Positions 11,547-22,004 of a stretch of DNA of 64,000 bases are shown one piece after another (within the stretch, counting starts at the first letter, position 1; each line of letters starts with the position of its first letter). The position numbers and the translations under genes were made by a program. This DNA is from Diatrype stigma (lineage: Eukaryota; Ascomycota; Sordariomycetes; Xylariales; Diatrypaceae). Under the pieces are notes generated by a model. The model was given only the letters and a program-made list of their open reading frames with translations. It was not told where the DNA came from and searched no databases. The DNA lies in assembly GCA_022225965.2 (NCBI GenBank), contig JAKJXP020000126.1, positions 1 through 64,000 on the forward strand, read 5' to 3'.

Positions 11547-12903
11547 GCCGATACAGTAGTTACAGAGTACCTACCCGTACCAGCCCGTACATACATACTA
11601 CATAGTATACATACATACCCAGGTACGTACATACATACAGCCGCGGACCTCATCTGCCACAAACTGCTTAGGTAAGTTCTAGCTAGGTACGTGCGTAGGT
11701 ACATAAAACAATGGGGCAATGGGGCGGCTGCCGGCCCTGCCTGGCTCCCGACGGTAACGGCAAGCACCCGCGGCTAGCTAGCTGCTAGTGACTAGGTACC
11801 CGAAACTGCCAAACCGCCCAGGTCCGGCATGCTTATTAGGTATGTGCTAACCCCGGATTTTAGTGAATGTCAGCTCTATGTAGGTAGCTAGGCGTACAAT
11901 AAGAAGTGCATGCGTATAAGTCTTTTGAGCTATACATGAACAAAGTGTAAGCCAAAGGCAACTCCGGCAGTTGGGGTATATTGGGATTCAGAATATAGTT
12001 TATCTCGCATTCATTGTGTGCTATAAGTAAGTAAGGCTCTTAGCTGGCCCATTTATGGGGACGTGCCCTATAATCCCAGCAGCCGATTATCATAGTACAT
12101 AAAGTTCTATACGTGTCCCCGTCTACCAATACCATGGAAGCACCTAACATAAAGAAAGCTCAAGACATTGGGCGACGTATCAGAGCTAATCCATCTTCTT
12201 TTTACAAACACGACCTTCCAAGTCTTTCATGAACACCTGAGCCAAAACCAAGAGGAGCAAGTAAGGTGGAATGCTCATGCTCTCCGGGCCCATCAAAACT
12301 ATCTTGCATCTCGTGATATGATATTCTATGTTAGCGGCTTCTATAAATACCTGGGCAATGTCAATATCAAATAGGGTAAAACCTTCACCAGGGATTCATG
12401 TAGCAATGCCAAAGTAGAAATGAGGAGACTATCTAGCACAGATACCTGCATAATCAACCAGGGGGAGGGCCCTCCTTTTCTCCTCTTCCCCCCCTTTTCT
12501 CTTCACTATTCCTCGCCCCTTCTAGAGATGATGTACATGGAGGGGCTTGTTGTATAGTAACATGACCATTCGTTTCTGGATAAGCTGTGTATAGAGGATT
12601 TGTGATATAGCATGCAGTCTTCAGTAGCCGCCGCCCGTCCATGTCGTTAGACGTCACAGCTGTCCATAGAAGTGACATTATTTGACAATCAGAAATGGAG
12701 ATGACTAAATAGTCCCCGGAACCTCCCTGCATATGAGATATACAGATTAGCTGGTTGGCGGAAGACTATATGGTAACATTGCGTGGCCGAAAACGCGGCA
12801 TGTACCCCACGGGTATAGTCCGATTGGTCAGGATGTTATCAGGCCTCGACACATCATCTATGTGGAAATCCGACGCTGGTCATCTTGCAGGGATTCTGCA
12901 AGT

Positions 12904-12910
12904 TATATAA
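12904..12910 (+). promoter_or_regulatory. TATA box of the P450 gene
   Basis: TATATAA lies 159 bases upstream of the P450 ATG. There is a pyrimidine-rich stretch between them. Confidence 0.45.
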
Positions 12911-13068
12911 GGGGTCCTCTAACTCGAGTTCTGTGCCATCTCAGTTCGTCCTGTGCAGCACTACTGTGAATCCTGTATGGAATGCTCATATTTCCAAGCT
13001 GTGGTTGGTAGAAGTGACTCCGGCAATCGACACTCTCATAGCTGTGAGAGATAGAGAGCGTGCCTACC

Positions 13069-15084
13069 ATGGGTATCTTGGAATCGCTGATCAACATCCA
13101 ATCCCTCCTTTTCGGCGTGGGCGCGTTGATTGCGGTCTATTTCTATTCTAAGATATACTTTTTCACCAAGCTACGACACTTCAGGGGGCCATGGCTGTCC
13201 AGACTCTCAGAGATCCCCCATATGCGAGCTTTCCTCAGCGAGAGATGCCATGAATGGTACACGGAAGTGAACAACAAATACGGTAGGCGATATATATGAT
13301 GATAGGCGACTCTGGGCGCATTCGCTTTTGCTCACATAGGCTCATCACAACATTGATCAAGGCCGGATCGCTGTCGTCTCGCCCAATATCCTAGCGACGT
13401 CGTATCCGGAGATATGGGCCCGCTCGAACAGCCATCCCGGCTACACACGATCCAAGTGGTTCTACCGACCGATCCGCTACGACTGGCGGATGGACAACGT
13501 CTTCAGCCAAGTTGACATCAAGAAGCACGATGCGAGACGGAAGCAGATGATCCCTGGTGTAAGGAGACTCCCCACCCCCCGCCAGCCCCCATCCACATAT
13601 CCCTTTCGATCCACCATTCCACAGAAGAAACTTTTACTTCTTAATACACTCCCATTAACCAGCGCGTCCTCGCCCATCTACACAGTACTCGGGCAAGGAG
13701 AACCTGACGCTCGAGGCCGACATCGACGCCTGCATGCGGCAGATGATCGAGCTGGTGCGGACGCGGTACGCGGCGCCGCGGGGGTCGCGGGGCCGGGGCC
13801 CGCGGCCGATGGACCTGGCGCAGAAGGTGCAGTTCTTCACGCTGGACGCGATCAGCACGATCGGGTTCGGGCGGTGCTTCGGCATGCTGGCCGACGACGC
13901 CGACCCGGACGGGTACGTGGCGGCGGCCGAGGCCGGCCTGCACAACGCCAACACGCAGATGGCCCTCGGCACCTGGTGGACCAACTGGCTGCCCCTCGTC
14001 GGGCCCCGCTTCGACGCCAACCTCGCCACCGCCCGCGGCTTCGACAAGATGATGGCCCTCAGCGCCTCCATGGTCGAGGCGCGGGAGCGCGCCTTCCGGG
14101 CGAGGAAGGAGAAGGCTGCTGCCGGTGTCTTGGATGGGGAGGGCGGGGAGAAGGCCGACATGCTGACGTCGTTCTTGAAGAACGGGCTCGAGGGCGCCGA
14201 GCTCAAGTCCGAGGTCGTGCTCCAGATCGTCGCCGGGTCCGACACCACGGCCGGCGCGATCCGGGGCACGCTGCTGTACATATTTGCCAACCCGCGCGTC
14301 TACAAGGTGCTGCAAGCAGAGATCGACGAGGCGGTGCGGTCGGGATTCGCGACACCAGCAGCAGCAGGCTCGGATACGACGCCAGCCGACCCCACGCACG
14401 ACAGCGGGGCAGACGGGAGCGGAGGAGCCGCCGCCGAGTCGGCTCGCGGGGTCATCAGCTACGCGAAGGCCAGGCAGCTGCCGTACCTGCAGGCGGTGAT
14501 CCGGGAGGGGCTGCGGATCTTCCCGCCGGTGACGGACCCGTTCGGGCGCGACACGCCGCCCGGTGGAGACACGGTGACGATCGGCGAGGGCGCCGACGAG
14601 AGGGAGGTGTTCCTCCCCGGGGGCGTCAGCGTCATCCCGTCCTTCGTGGCCATGTGTCGGGACCGGGCGGTCTTCGGCGAGGACGCCGACGTGTTCCGCC
14701 CCGAGCGCTGGCTGGACGAGTCGGACCCGGAGCGGGTCGCCGCCATGCGGCGCGTCGTCGACCTCGACTTCGGCCACGGCCGCTACCTGTGCCTTGGCAA
14801 GAGCATGGCCATGATGGAGCTGAGCAAGGTCATCTTCGAGGTAAGCCGTCCTGAACACTATCTATACATAGGTATCGAGTTATTATAGCCGCGGTCGTCG
14901 TGCTGCTGCTTGGTAGTTGGTTGACGCAAGAAGATGCTAATCGAGTATGCCGTGTCAGCTCCTGAGACACTTCGAGTGGGGTCTGCTGAACCCGGAGAAG
15001 CCGTGGAGGAACGCGAATTATACGGGGCTTCGCTCTATCTCAAACCTATGGGTGCAGGTTGAAGATAGGCATGTTGTTGCTTGA
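13069..15084 (+). CDS. cytochrome P450, pisatin-demethylase-like (CYP57/benzoate-hydroxylase-type group)
   Basis: This is an ER-anchored heme monooxygenase; its substrate is not readable. Exons by eye are 13069-13282, 13362-13558, 13686-14840 and 14959-15084, with phases that close to about 563 residues. An N-terminal anchor helix is visible (SLLFGVGALIAVYFYS). The I-helix oxygen motif is AGSDTT at about 320-325, and the K-helix ExLR is E411-R414 (REGLRIFPP). The heme loop is FGHGRYLCLG with ligand C506. The Arg sits one place earlier than in the textbook FxxGxRxCxG, a form I associate with this P450 group. A Gly/Ser-rich insertion of about 35 residues (14355-14450) precedes the K-helix. Exon 3 is far richer in GC than exons 1, 2 and 4. 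The codon before 13069 is GTG, so the first ATG at 13069 was chosen. Confidence 0.9.
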
Positions 15085-15692
15085 CTCCGTCTTTGACTTT
15101 CCAGCTTGAGGGCCCTATTGATCGGATGCTGATAGCATGGGTACTGTCCATTGGACCTCCTTTTCATGGTCTCAATCTTGGTGGCTCCCTTATTGTCTAC
15201 TTATGGAGGGGCACCTGAAATTGGACAAGGCTGGAATTGATTTGCGGCGACGAAGTAAGTGTAGCTGATGTATTTTAAGACGGTCTCAATCGAGACAAGA
15301 GAACAAGCCTACCGTAATTGGATCCTGCAGGTTCACATATTCGTGTCACGATAGAAGAGAACGGCCACATGAACAGGCTATCGGTAACTAACCCTTTTTT
15401 TGTCTAGAATTGTCTACATTGATTGTACATCATAATACACCTTGGGGCGTGGTGACATCCGTAGAGCAGCTCACAACCCCCACGAATATCCTCGACCAGG
15501 AGATGCCAATCGCACATACAACCCCATACTGACCACTGCCAGCATCCATCAGCCCCACGCCGAGGAACCGAACCAACTTGGGATAACGAGGAAATTTCTT
15601 CTGAGATACATACGTGCCCGCTATCGTTTCGCAACCGACCTACCTCGTCCACAGCGTAGGACCTAGTACCCGCAATTGGAGATGCAACCTCA
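15085..15692. other. intergenic, convergent 3' flanks
   Basis: Nothing recognisable lies between the P450 (+) and the F-box-like gene (-). Confidence 0.5.
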
Positions 15693-16983
15693 CTACGCGA
15701 TGAGACTGTAGGAGAGCGTTCTAAATCGCACAAAGCGAAGGAATGTTCCCAGATCCTTGTGGACGTTGGCGACGGAGAGCATATCGGCTGCAGATGGAAA
15801 GCTGTGGTTGAGCATCAAGCCATCCAACTTCTGGCGACCCCAGAACACATAATCCGCTATGCCGGACAGTTCGCGCTTGTAAAGGAATATGTAGGCCGTA
15901 GTATCAAACATAAGGTTATTGATGTGGCCAGCCAGCAATGTATAAAGCCAGACATCCCGTGGTCCCGTATCTGAGTCTGGATAGCGGTTGAGGATGTCTG
16001 TGACGTCGAGGTGTATAGGCTGTCCGAATTGAGATATCCAGGCCGAATCGTGTAGGTCATACCACAACTCTGTTGGCTCCCAATTCTTGCTCAACTGTCT
16101 GAAAATCGTCAGAGCGCCCAGTGTTCCACATGTAATTCCCGAATCCTCCAATTTCTTCAAGGCGAAGAGACCTTCGTTTGATATGAAGGCAAACGATAGC
16201 CGCCGATCTAGACTGATGGGTGATTCCCCACGTGCGAGTACATTTGCATGGATAACTATAGTCGGATGAGTATTGAACTTCCGTGGCCAAAGGTTCAGGC
16301 ATAGGCTTACCTCGTTCAATATGCCGTGCGAGAAGTTGCTTGGCACAACGGGCTTGTTGGAGCTCCCAGGGTGCAAATCTGGTCAACAAGTACGCCCAGG
16401 CAGGCTGATAAGCTCTCTCCGTCGCTTTGAAGTTTCTTTGGGACACCCGTCCACGCGGGAAGAGGTTACTAAGAAGCTGTAGGATATACAAGGCCTTGCG
16501 GACCCGCTGCTGTTCCGAACCGTTACCATCTCCATCGTGCTTGAACTTAAGTGACCTTGAAAAAACATCTGCGTAGTTGTCCACCACCCTGTGGAAGGCG
16601 AAGAGCTCGGCACAGAGTTTGAGACCCATAGTCCGGTCTGAAGGTACGATAGCATCAGAGACCGGCGAGGGAAAATGGGTATCGACGAAATCCATTATGT
16701 CCTCTACAGACAAGTCCAGGCGAGATCGGGGCTGGCCGTAAAAAGTACGAGGCACCCTTTGCAGAGCCCTGGCGTGAGCTACGGCCACAGCCAAGCGAAG
16801 AAATTTATCTCCGATCTGCTTCTTAAAAAGCCTGGCACATAGTTTAGCCTCATCGCCTTTAATGAGGTTGTAGAACCCTTTATCAACAAAGGCAAGGTTC
16901 ATGAGTGTCTCTGGATCATCGATTGAAGTTGCCACCATGACTTTCAGCTCGTCGGGCAAGGTTTGAATCTTGCTGCGACTCAT
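15693..16983 (-). CDS. F-box-like hypothetical protein
   Basis: Exons by eye are 16983-16311 and 16255-15693 (intron 16256-16310, 55 bp, frame closes), giving about 411 residues. The N-terminus (IQTLPDELKVMVATSIDD followed by LMNLAFVDKGFYNLI) has the Leu-Pro-x-Glu-hydrophobic pattern and spacing of a fungal F-box, which would make it a candidate SCF ubiquitin-ligase adaptor. No Kelch, WD or leucine-rich repeat is visible in the rest, which is an unnamed ascomycete-type helical region ending in a Trp/Tyr-rich stretch (WLYTLLAGHINNLMFDTTAYIFLY). Codon use is ordinary. It lies tail-to-tail with the P450 and head-to-tail with the NmrA-like gene. F-box identity is a moderate call; the substrate-binding role is unknown. 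Confidence 0.6.
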
Positions 16984-18177
16984 TCTCGTGGGAAGACCTC
17001 CTGCTGCAGGGCGCCGAGGACTATTGCATAACCATTAGTATTCATACAAGATTAGATTGATCCAGTTCAACAATGTAAGCTGTTTCCATACGCACCAAGG
17101 GCGGGCTGCCAGGGAAGAAATTGCAGAGGACGATTGGGAATTCATTCTGATCGCGGACTTGGAAAAGACCTGGGGATACAGTAGGACCTGTGATTGAAGA
17201 ACGATAGATTGATGAGTCTGGCACAAAAGTGTGGATATCTCGCGTAAAGCGGAATGAGAGGTGTCAACGACAGAGTTGTAAAGATCAGGTAGGAAGGTCC
17301 GGGTGAAGGTGAATGTTAAGTCCAAGTTGCAGAGAATCAAAGATAACCTGACTTGATATGCAGGAGTGAAAAAGGTTGTAGGTACCTGGGTAGGTAGGTA
17401 GCTACCGATAAAGGATACCTACCTAGGTAATCTGAAATTACTGATTGCAACATTTGATTAGTTGATTAATCGAGTTGTAATTCTAACCATGTATTATGCA
17501 GGGAGCAACAATAGGGTCAACAATAGGAGCAACATTGAATATGGTGTCGTTTATGGCAAGGAAACTGATGCCTTAGAAGCATGGTACCTAGGAACTTCCT
17601 TCCTATTGTACCAAGAAGCTTTAGGGCCCCGTAGCAACGTAGCGCTCTGTAGGAAATCTGCTACTCATGTAGGTATGTAGTTGCCCGAAGGCAGATAGGC
17701 ACTCATACATTCCGTACCTACTACTTGGTATAATCATTCAAAACTACATACATGGGGCTCCAGGTCATCTGGACCATTCCTTACTTGACGAAAACATATT
17801 CTACCTCTGTTGGGAAGATACACCTCATGTCCCTTGCCGGTACCATAGAATCATCTGACACGCCATTTAGCTCAGCTAAAGCACGCAACTACCGGGAGAG
17901 CACTCTTTTCTTGCCTAGTCACACCAAGGCACGGTGTAATAATCTCAATCAGAGACCGTGATTTTGCCCATGTTCTCTGTTTATGTGGCTATGCCGCGAT
18001 ATTGACACGTACCCGATAGGGGCTTGGATTATCTAATTCAAGGGTGGAAGAGCTATAAGGGGAGGGCAGCCAGGCCACTAGAAGCTGCTAGGTGATCTAC
18101 CGTATTAGGTAATCCAACCCCCCCTATCCAGTGTCATACAATACAATATTGTCCTCTCTCTCCTAGGATCTTTTTCT
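16984..18177. other. intergenic, no gene recognised
   Basis: No supported gene. A TAGG/CCTA inverted repeat sits at 17391-17425, and short direct runs of GTAGGTAG surround it. Confidence 0.5.
17391..17425. repeat. TAGGTAGGTA/TACCTACCTA inverted repeat
   Basis: Ten-base arms at 17391-17400 and 17416-17425 are perfect complements around a 15-base loop, about 410 bases upstream of the F-box-like start codon. Clusters of this tetranucleotide recur through the window as background simple repeats. Confidence 0.6.
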
Positions 18178-19077
18178 CTACTTGAGCAATGGACGCAGCA
18201 GATCAAGCACGAACTCCTCAGATTTCTCTTCGATCCCAAGCAGCTTGTTGTCATTGACATCGAACCTTCCACCGAATTCCGGGCTCAGCATCGACTTGAT
18301 GAGTATCGGCACAACAGTGGACAAGTCGTGCTGTCCCTGGACGAACTTCTCCCTCGAAGCAGTGAACAACCGATCCAAATCGACGTTGACCGGCTCCCAT
18401 GGCTTGCTGGGCGCAAGTTGTTTGGCAAGAGCCAGGACCCGATTCTGCGAAGTGACGACCTCGGACACGTACACGGCCCGGTTCTGGGTTTCGACAGGGT
18501 GGGTCAAGACGCCAACGACGGCGTCACCAACCGCGGGCATGGTCGTCGAACTGAAGGTGTAGTCGCCACCGTCGAACAGCTTGGGCTGGTACTTGGAGAT
18601 GTCGAGGAGGATGTTGTTCTGGAGGCAAAAGTCCAAGAAGCCCCCGTTGTACACAAAGGTGTACGTCAGTGCCGAGGCCTTGGACTTCTCGATCAGGTAC
18701 TCCTCGACCGCCACCTTGTGGGCAAAGACGGGGAGCTGGCGGGCGTTGGGGTTGGCCATGTTGGACCCGAAGTTGGAAGGGAGAAATCGCTTAACGCCCG
18801 CGGCGATCGCTGCGTCAACCATGAGCTTCTGACCGGGGATGCCGGCTTCCCCGACAATGGATACGACGGCATCCTGGTCTTGGAACCCGGCCTTCAGCGA
18901 CTCGAGAGAGGCGAAATCGGCCTCGATAACCTCCGCGCCGGCTAGGTAGGATGACGAGGAACCGGCGCGCTTGAGGACTCGGACATTGAACTTTTGGGAG
19001 GCGACCAGCTTTTCCAAGACGCATGCGCCCAAATGTCCGGATCCACCGACGAGAGTGACGTTCTTGATAACTGACAT
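18178..19077 (-). CDS. NmrA-like / isoflavone-reductase-like NAD(P)-binding protein
   Basis: This intronless gene encodes 299 residues of the atypical short-chain dehydrogenase type that includes plant isoflavone and phenylcoumaran reductases and the fungal NmrA sensors. The N-terminal Rossmann motif is GGSGHLG at about residues 12-18, after the first beta strand (IKNVTLV). KRFLPSNFG, the usual strand-loop before the catalytic region, and AHKVAVEEYL with the expected catalytic-type Lys are visible. Length is normal. It could be a true reductase of an aromatic metabolite or a redox-sensing regulator; sequence alone does not decide. It is divergently arranged with the dual zinc-finger regulator, with 652 bases between the start codons, suggesting a shared promoter region. 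Confidence 0.87.
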   Translation of the reverse strand: MSVIKNVTLVGGSGHLGACVLEKLVASQKFNVRVLKRAGSSSSYLAGAEVIEADFASLESLKAGFQDQDAVVSIVGEAGIPGQKLMVDAAIAAGVKRFLPSNFGSNMANPNARQLPVFAHKVAVEEYLIEKSKASALTYTFVYNGGFLDFCLQNNILLDISKYQPKLFDGGDYTFSSTTMPAVGDAVVGVLTHPVETQNRAVYVSEVVTSQNRVLALAKQLAPSKPWEPVNVDLDRLFTASREKFVQGQHDLSTVVPILIKSMLSPEFGGRFDVNDNKLLGIEEKSEEFVLDLLRPLLK

Positions 19078-19729
19078 GGTGATAGATGGTACTGGATATA
19101 TTCCTGATAAGGAGTTCTGAGTAGTGTGCAGGTTCTTATCCTAGTCAAGAGTTTTGAGAGGGTTTCAAAGTAGTATCTATAAGCTGAGCTTATGAAAGAT
19201 GATGGGATGAAATTGTGCTGTTGCTGGCCTGAGACCTTGGTAGATGAGTTGAGTCCATCGCACCCCTATATATGTTTTCGTGATGTCTCATTTTCAACCC
19301 CTCGTTATTCGCAGCGTATTGGAAATCCATGCGGAGGTTGACTAATCGGCAGGTTTCACAGCCAATTTTCTGTTATGCAAAGAAGCTGAAGACGACATCT
19401 TCCCCTATCCCACCGGTAAAGTCTGTGTGTCTGGGTATGCTAAGCTGTGCTAGGAATCGCACTAATACGCGGTCGAGAGGCGTAGTTATGGCGGAGCCAT
19501 CCCACAATCCCACCGAATTACCGACGCTAAAAGGGATGGATTGTTCAATGTGATTGGGAATCTTCCAACTTCCCTTGACACTTCAGTAAAGTATAGCGGT
19601 GGAATCTTAACAATTAGCCCCTCAAAATCGTTCACCATATGGACACCTAGTAACTGGCATACTGATAGGCTCGGATGACTGACAAATCTGAGTGATTGGT
19701 CCACGGAGGCTTCCAATCGCTCTATCACC
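19078..19729. promoter_or_regulatory. bidirectional promoter region, NmrA-like (-) and dual-domain regulator (+)
   Basis: These 652 bases separate two divergent start codons. A TATATA stretch at 19267-19272 lies 190 bases upstream of the NmrA-like start on its strand. No clear TATA was seen for the regulator. Confidence 0.45.
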
Positions 19730-22004
19730 ATGCCAGACCAGGATGATGCAGACAAGGGAGGTAGGCATGGAAATCTAGGCAATCGTGATCGCAAAGCTGT
19801 CGGAACCACTAACATTACCACCAGACATGGGCTCGTCTTCCAGACATGCCTGCCACTGTGGTAAAAGCTTCATTCGCAAAGAACACTTGACGAGACATCA
19901 AGCCACCCATGATGGGCCAGTCTTCGTATGTGACCAGTGCCAATGTCGGTTCAGTCGCAAGTAAGCTTCATGGTCACAGAATAGCATACCTGTGCACCTT
20001 TCATGTAGTATGTCCGCTAACCCTACTTCAAGAGACCTCCTTCGCCGTCATTTGCTTCTGCATGAAGAACCCACCCCACGTGCTGCGGTTTCTTGTGATG
20101 CATGCCGCGCAAATAAGACGAAATGCTCGGGCGGGCCTCCCTGCTCCCTATGTACGAGACGGGGCGTCAACTGTACATTCAGGGGCCGGCGTAGGGCCCA
20201 AAGATTATTGAATCAGGACAAGGCCGGGACGTCACACACCCCGTCCAGCCAAGATGAAGAAGATGGGCCTAGTTCACATCAGGCAACCTCCTCACGAGGC
20301 AATGCCTCGACCGAACCGCTGCACGGTGCAGAGAAAGAAGACATCTCGGCAAACCCTAAGGACTTTCTCCGCAATCTCACCATCATCCCGGCCCAGAGAG
20401 TGCCGAGAAGGAATGTTCGACCCGTGGGTGCGGGGATGGAAACCGTCTACGAAGCCTTGCTGGCAGGGTCTTCATCACTGAACGAAAGCCTACAGGGATC
20501 CCGCGAGTTGAGAGCGTGGGTTGCGAAATCCAGTGCAACCTTCCTTCAAGGTTTTCATGTTCGATGGCCCGCCCTCCACGCACCGACTTTTGACATAGGT
20601 CATGATCCATTGCCATTAACAGCAACTGTATGCATGATCGGAGCGTGGTTTCGAGGCCCAACGATCTCTGTTGATAGGTTTTACGTTCTGAGGACCCACG
20701 AGTTTCTATTACAACGCTTTGTGCAGGACATAGTATGACGGACTCATTGTAGAATCGGGGGTGACATATGGCTAACTCAACATTCGCAGGTTGATTCAGA
20801 ATCGTTATCTAGCGAGAAGGAATGGCCAATCGACTTCTTCCGGGCTGTTTTGTTGAATCTAATGTTCTCCCTATACCGCACGGAGGAGACAATTCTGTCA
20901 AAGACTATGCTTCTCCGAAGCCTTTTCATGACGTATCTCAAACAATTGGGGCTATTTAGCTCGGCGGCATTGGACATTCATCAACAAAGGCACTGTCCTG
21001 GAACCTACCCTCCATACGTAGCGCAGGCTCGAGATAGATACAAGAAACTTGCTGCGTTGGTATTTCAGCTGGATGCTTACCTGGCCTTGGCTAGCGGACA
21101 GCCACCGCTCCTCCACAGACAGGAGATAGACGTCGAGATGGCTTCTACTTTCGGCCTGTGGAACGCTTTTGGCCTGGATGTCTGGTCGAAAAGGCTGTCA
21201 GACGAACCAGCTGGGCGAACTGCGTTTACGGTCGCTGGAATGACGCAGAGTCCAGATTCGTTCAAGAGCTCGCCATTGCTCATCGAAGATATTGAACTAG
21301 GTCTGTGTGGAGTTCTCCAGGCAGTCTGGGTGCTTGCGGAGTCTTTCCCATCGAAGAGCAGGGGGTACTTCAATACGGCTTTTCAAAAAGTGCTCGTCAT
21401 CGACAAATTGGACAGCTGGAAAGCGGAATTGGACAGAACCAACGAGCTGATAAACGCGGGCAACATCACGAACGGGGCCGCCAAGTACTTATTACTGGCG
21501 TATCGCGGCGAAGATGACTCGGCTGCAGCGTCTTTGGAGCGAATCACCACGCTGGTTCGGGATTCGATGATCCTCTACTACTTTTTGAAACTTTACACTT
21601 GCTCTAGTCTACGCATATCCAAGATTGGTGCACTGCAAAAGCAGATAGAGGGACGCCCGAAACAGGCGCGGAAACTTTCGAAGTATGAACGCGAGGCGTT
21701 GGTGTGCGCTATCGAAGTTCTAAAGATCATAGAGGGATGTGATCCGTCGGCCGCGTGTTTCAACCCGCTCATCCGGCATGCATTGACGGCGGGCGCCAAC
21801 ATGACACGAGAACTGACTTCGAGGCAGGTATGCGAGTGCCGGACGAAGGAGGGCCAAAGTGGCACAAACATGGATCTGCAAGGAGAGACGGAGGTAGATG
21901 GACCCGTCGTCGTCGATAGTGTACGTGTGTGCATTTGTAATCTGGATGTATTGATGGCGCGGTTTGAAAAGGCTTTGGACAGTCAACAGGCTATGGTAGA
22001 ATAA
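19730..22004 (+). CDS. transcription factor with C2H2 zinc fingers plus Zn2Cys6 cluster and fungal-specific regulatory domain
   Basis: This is a nuclear DNA-binding regulator. Exons by eye are 19730-19760, 19825-19960, 20033-20732 and 20790-22004, giving about 693 residues; all phases close. An alternative start is the in-frame ATG at 19827, which drops ten residues. Finger 1 has Cys-x-Cys spacing (ACHCGKSF...HLTRHQATH). Finger 2 is regular (VCDQCQCRFSRKDLLRRHLLLH) and is split by intron 2. The Zn2Cys6 cluster follows directly: CDAC, then Cys after six residues, Cys after five, CSLC, and Cys after six. A long C-terminal half (from the GMETVYEALL segment on) resembles the fungal-specific transcription factor domain. 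Such dual-binding-domain factors are a known ascomycete class. Its position divergent from the NmrA-like gene suggests it may control that gene. Confidence 0.87.

Larger units (their letters stand above)
10938..13068. other. intergenic with minisatellite and P450 promoter
   Basis: No gene is supported in these 2.1 kb. The stretch contains the 11-bp tandem repeat listed separately, a TACATACA-rich run at about 11588-11640, and the P450 promoter at the right end. The short frames at 12168-12374 and 12454-12732 show no domain. Confidence 0.5.
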
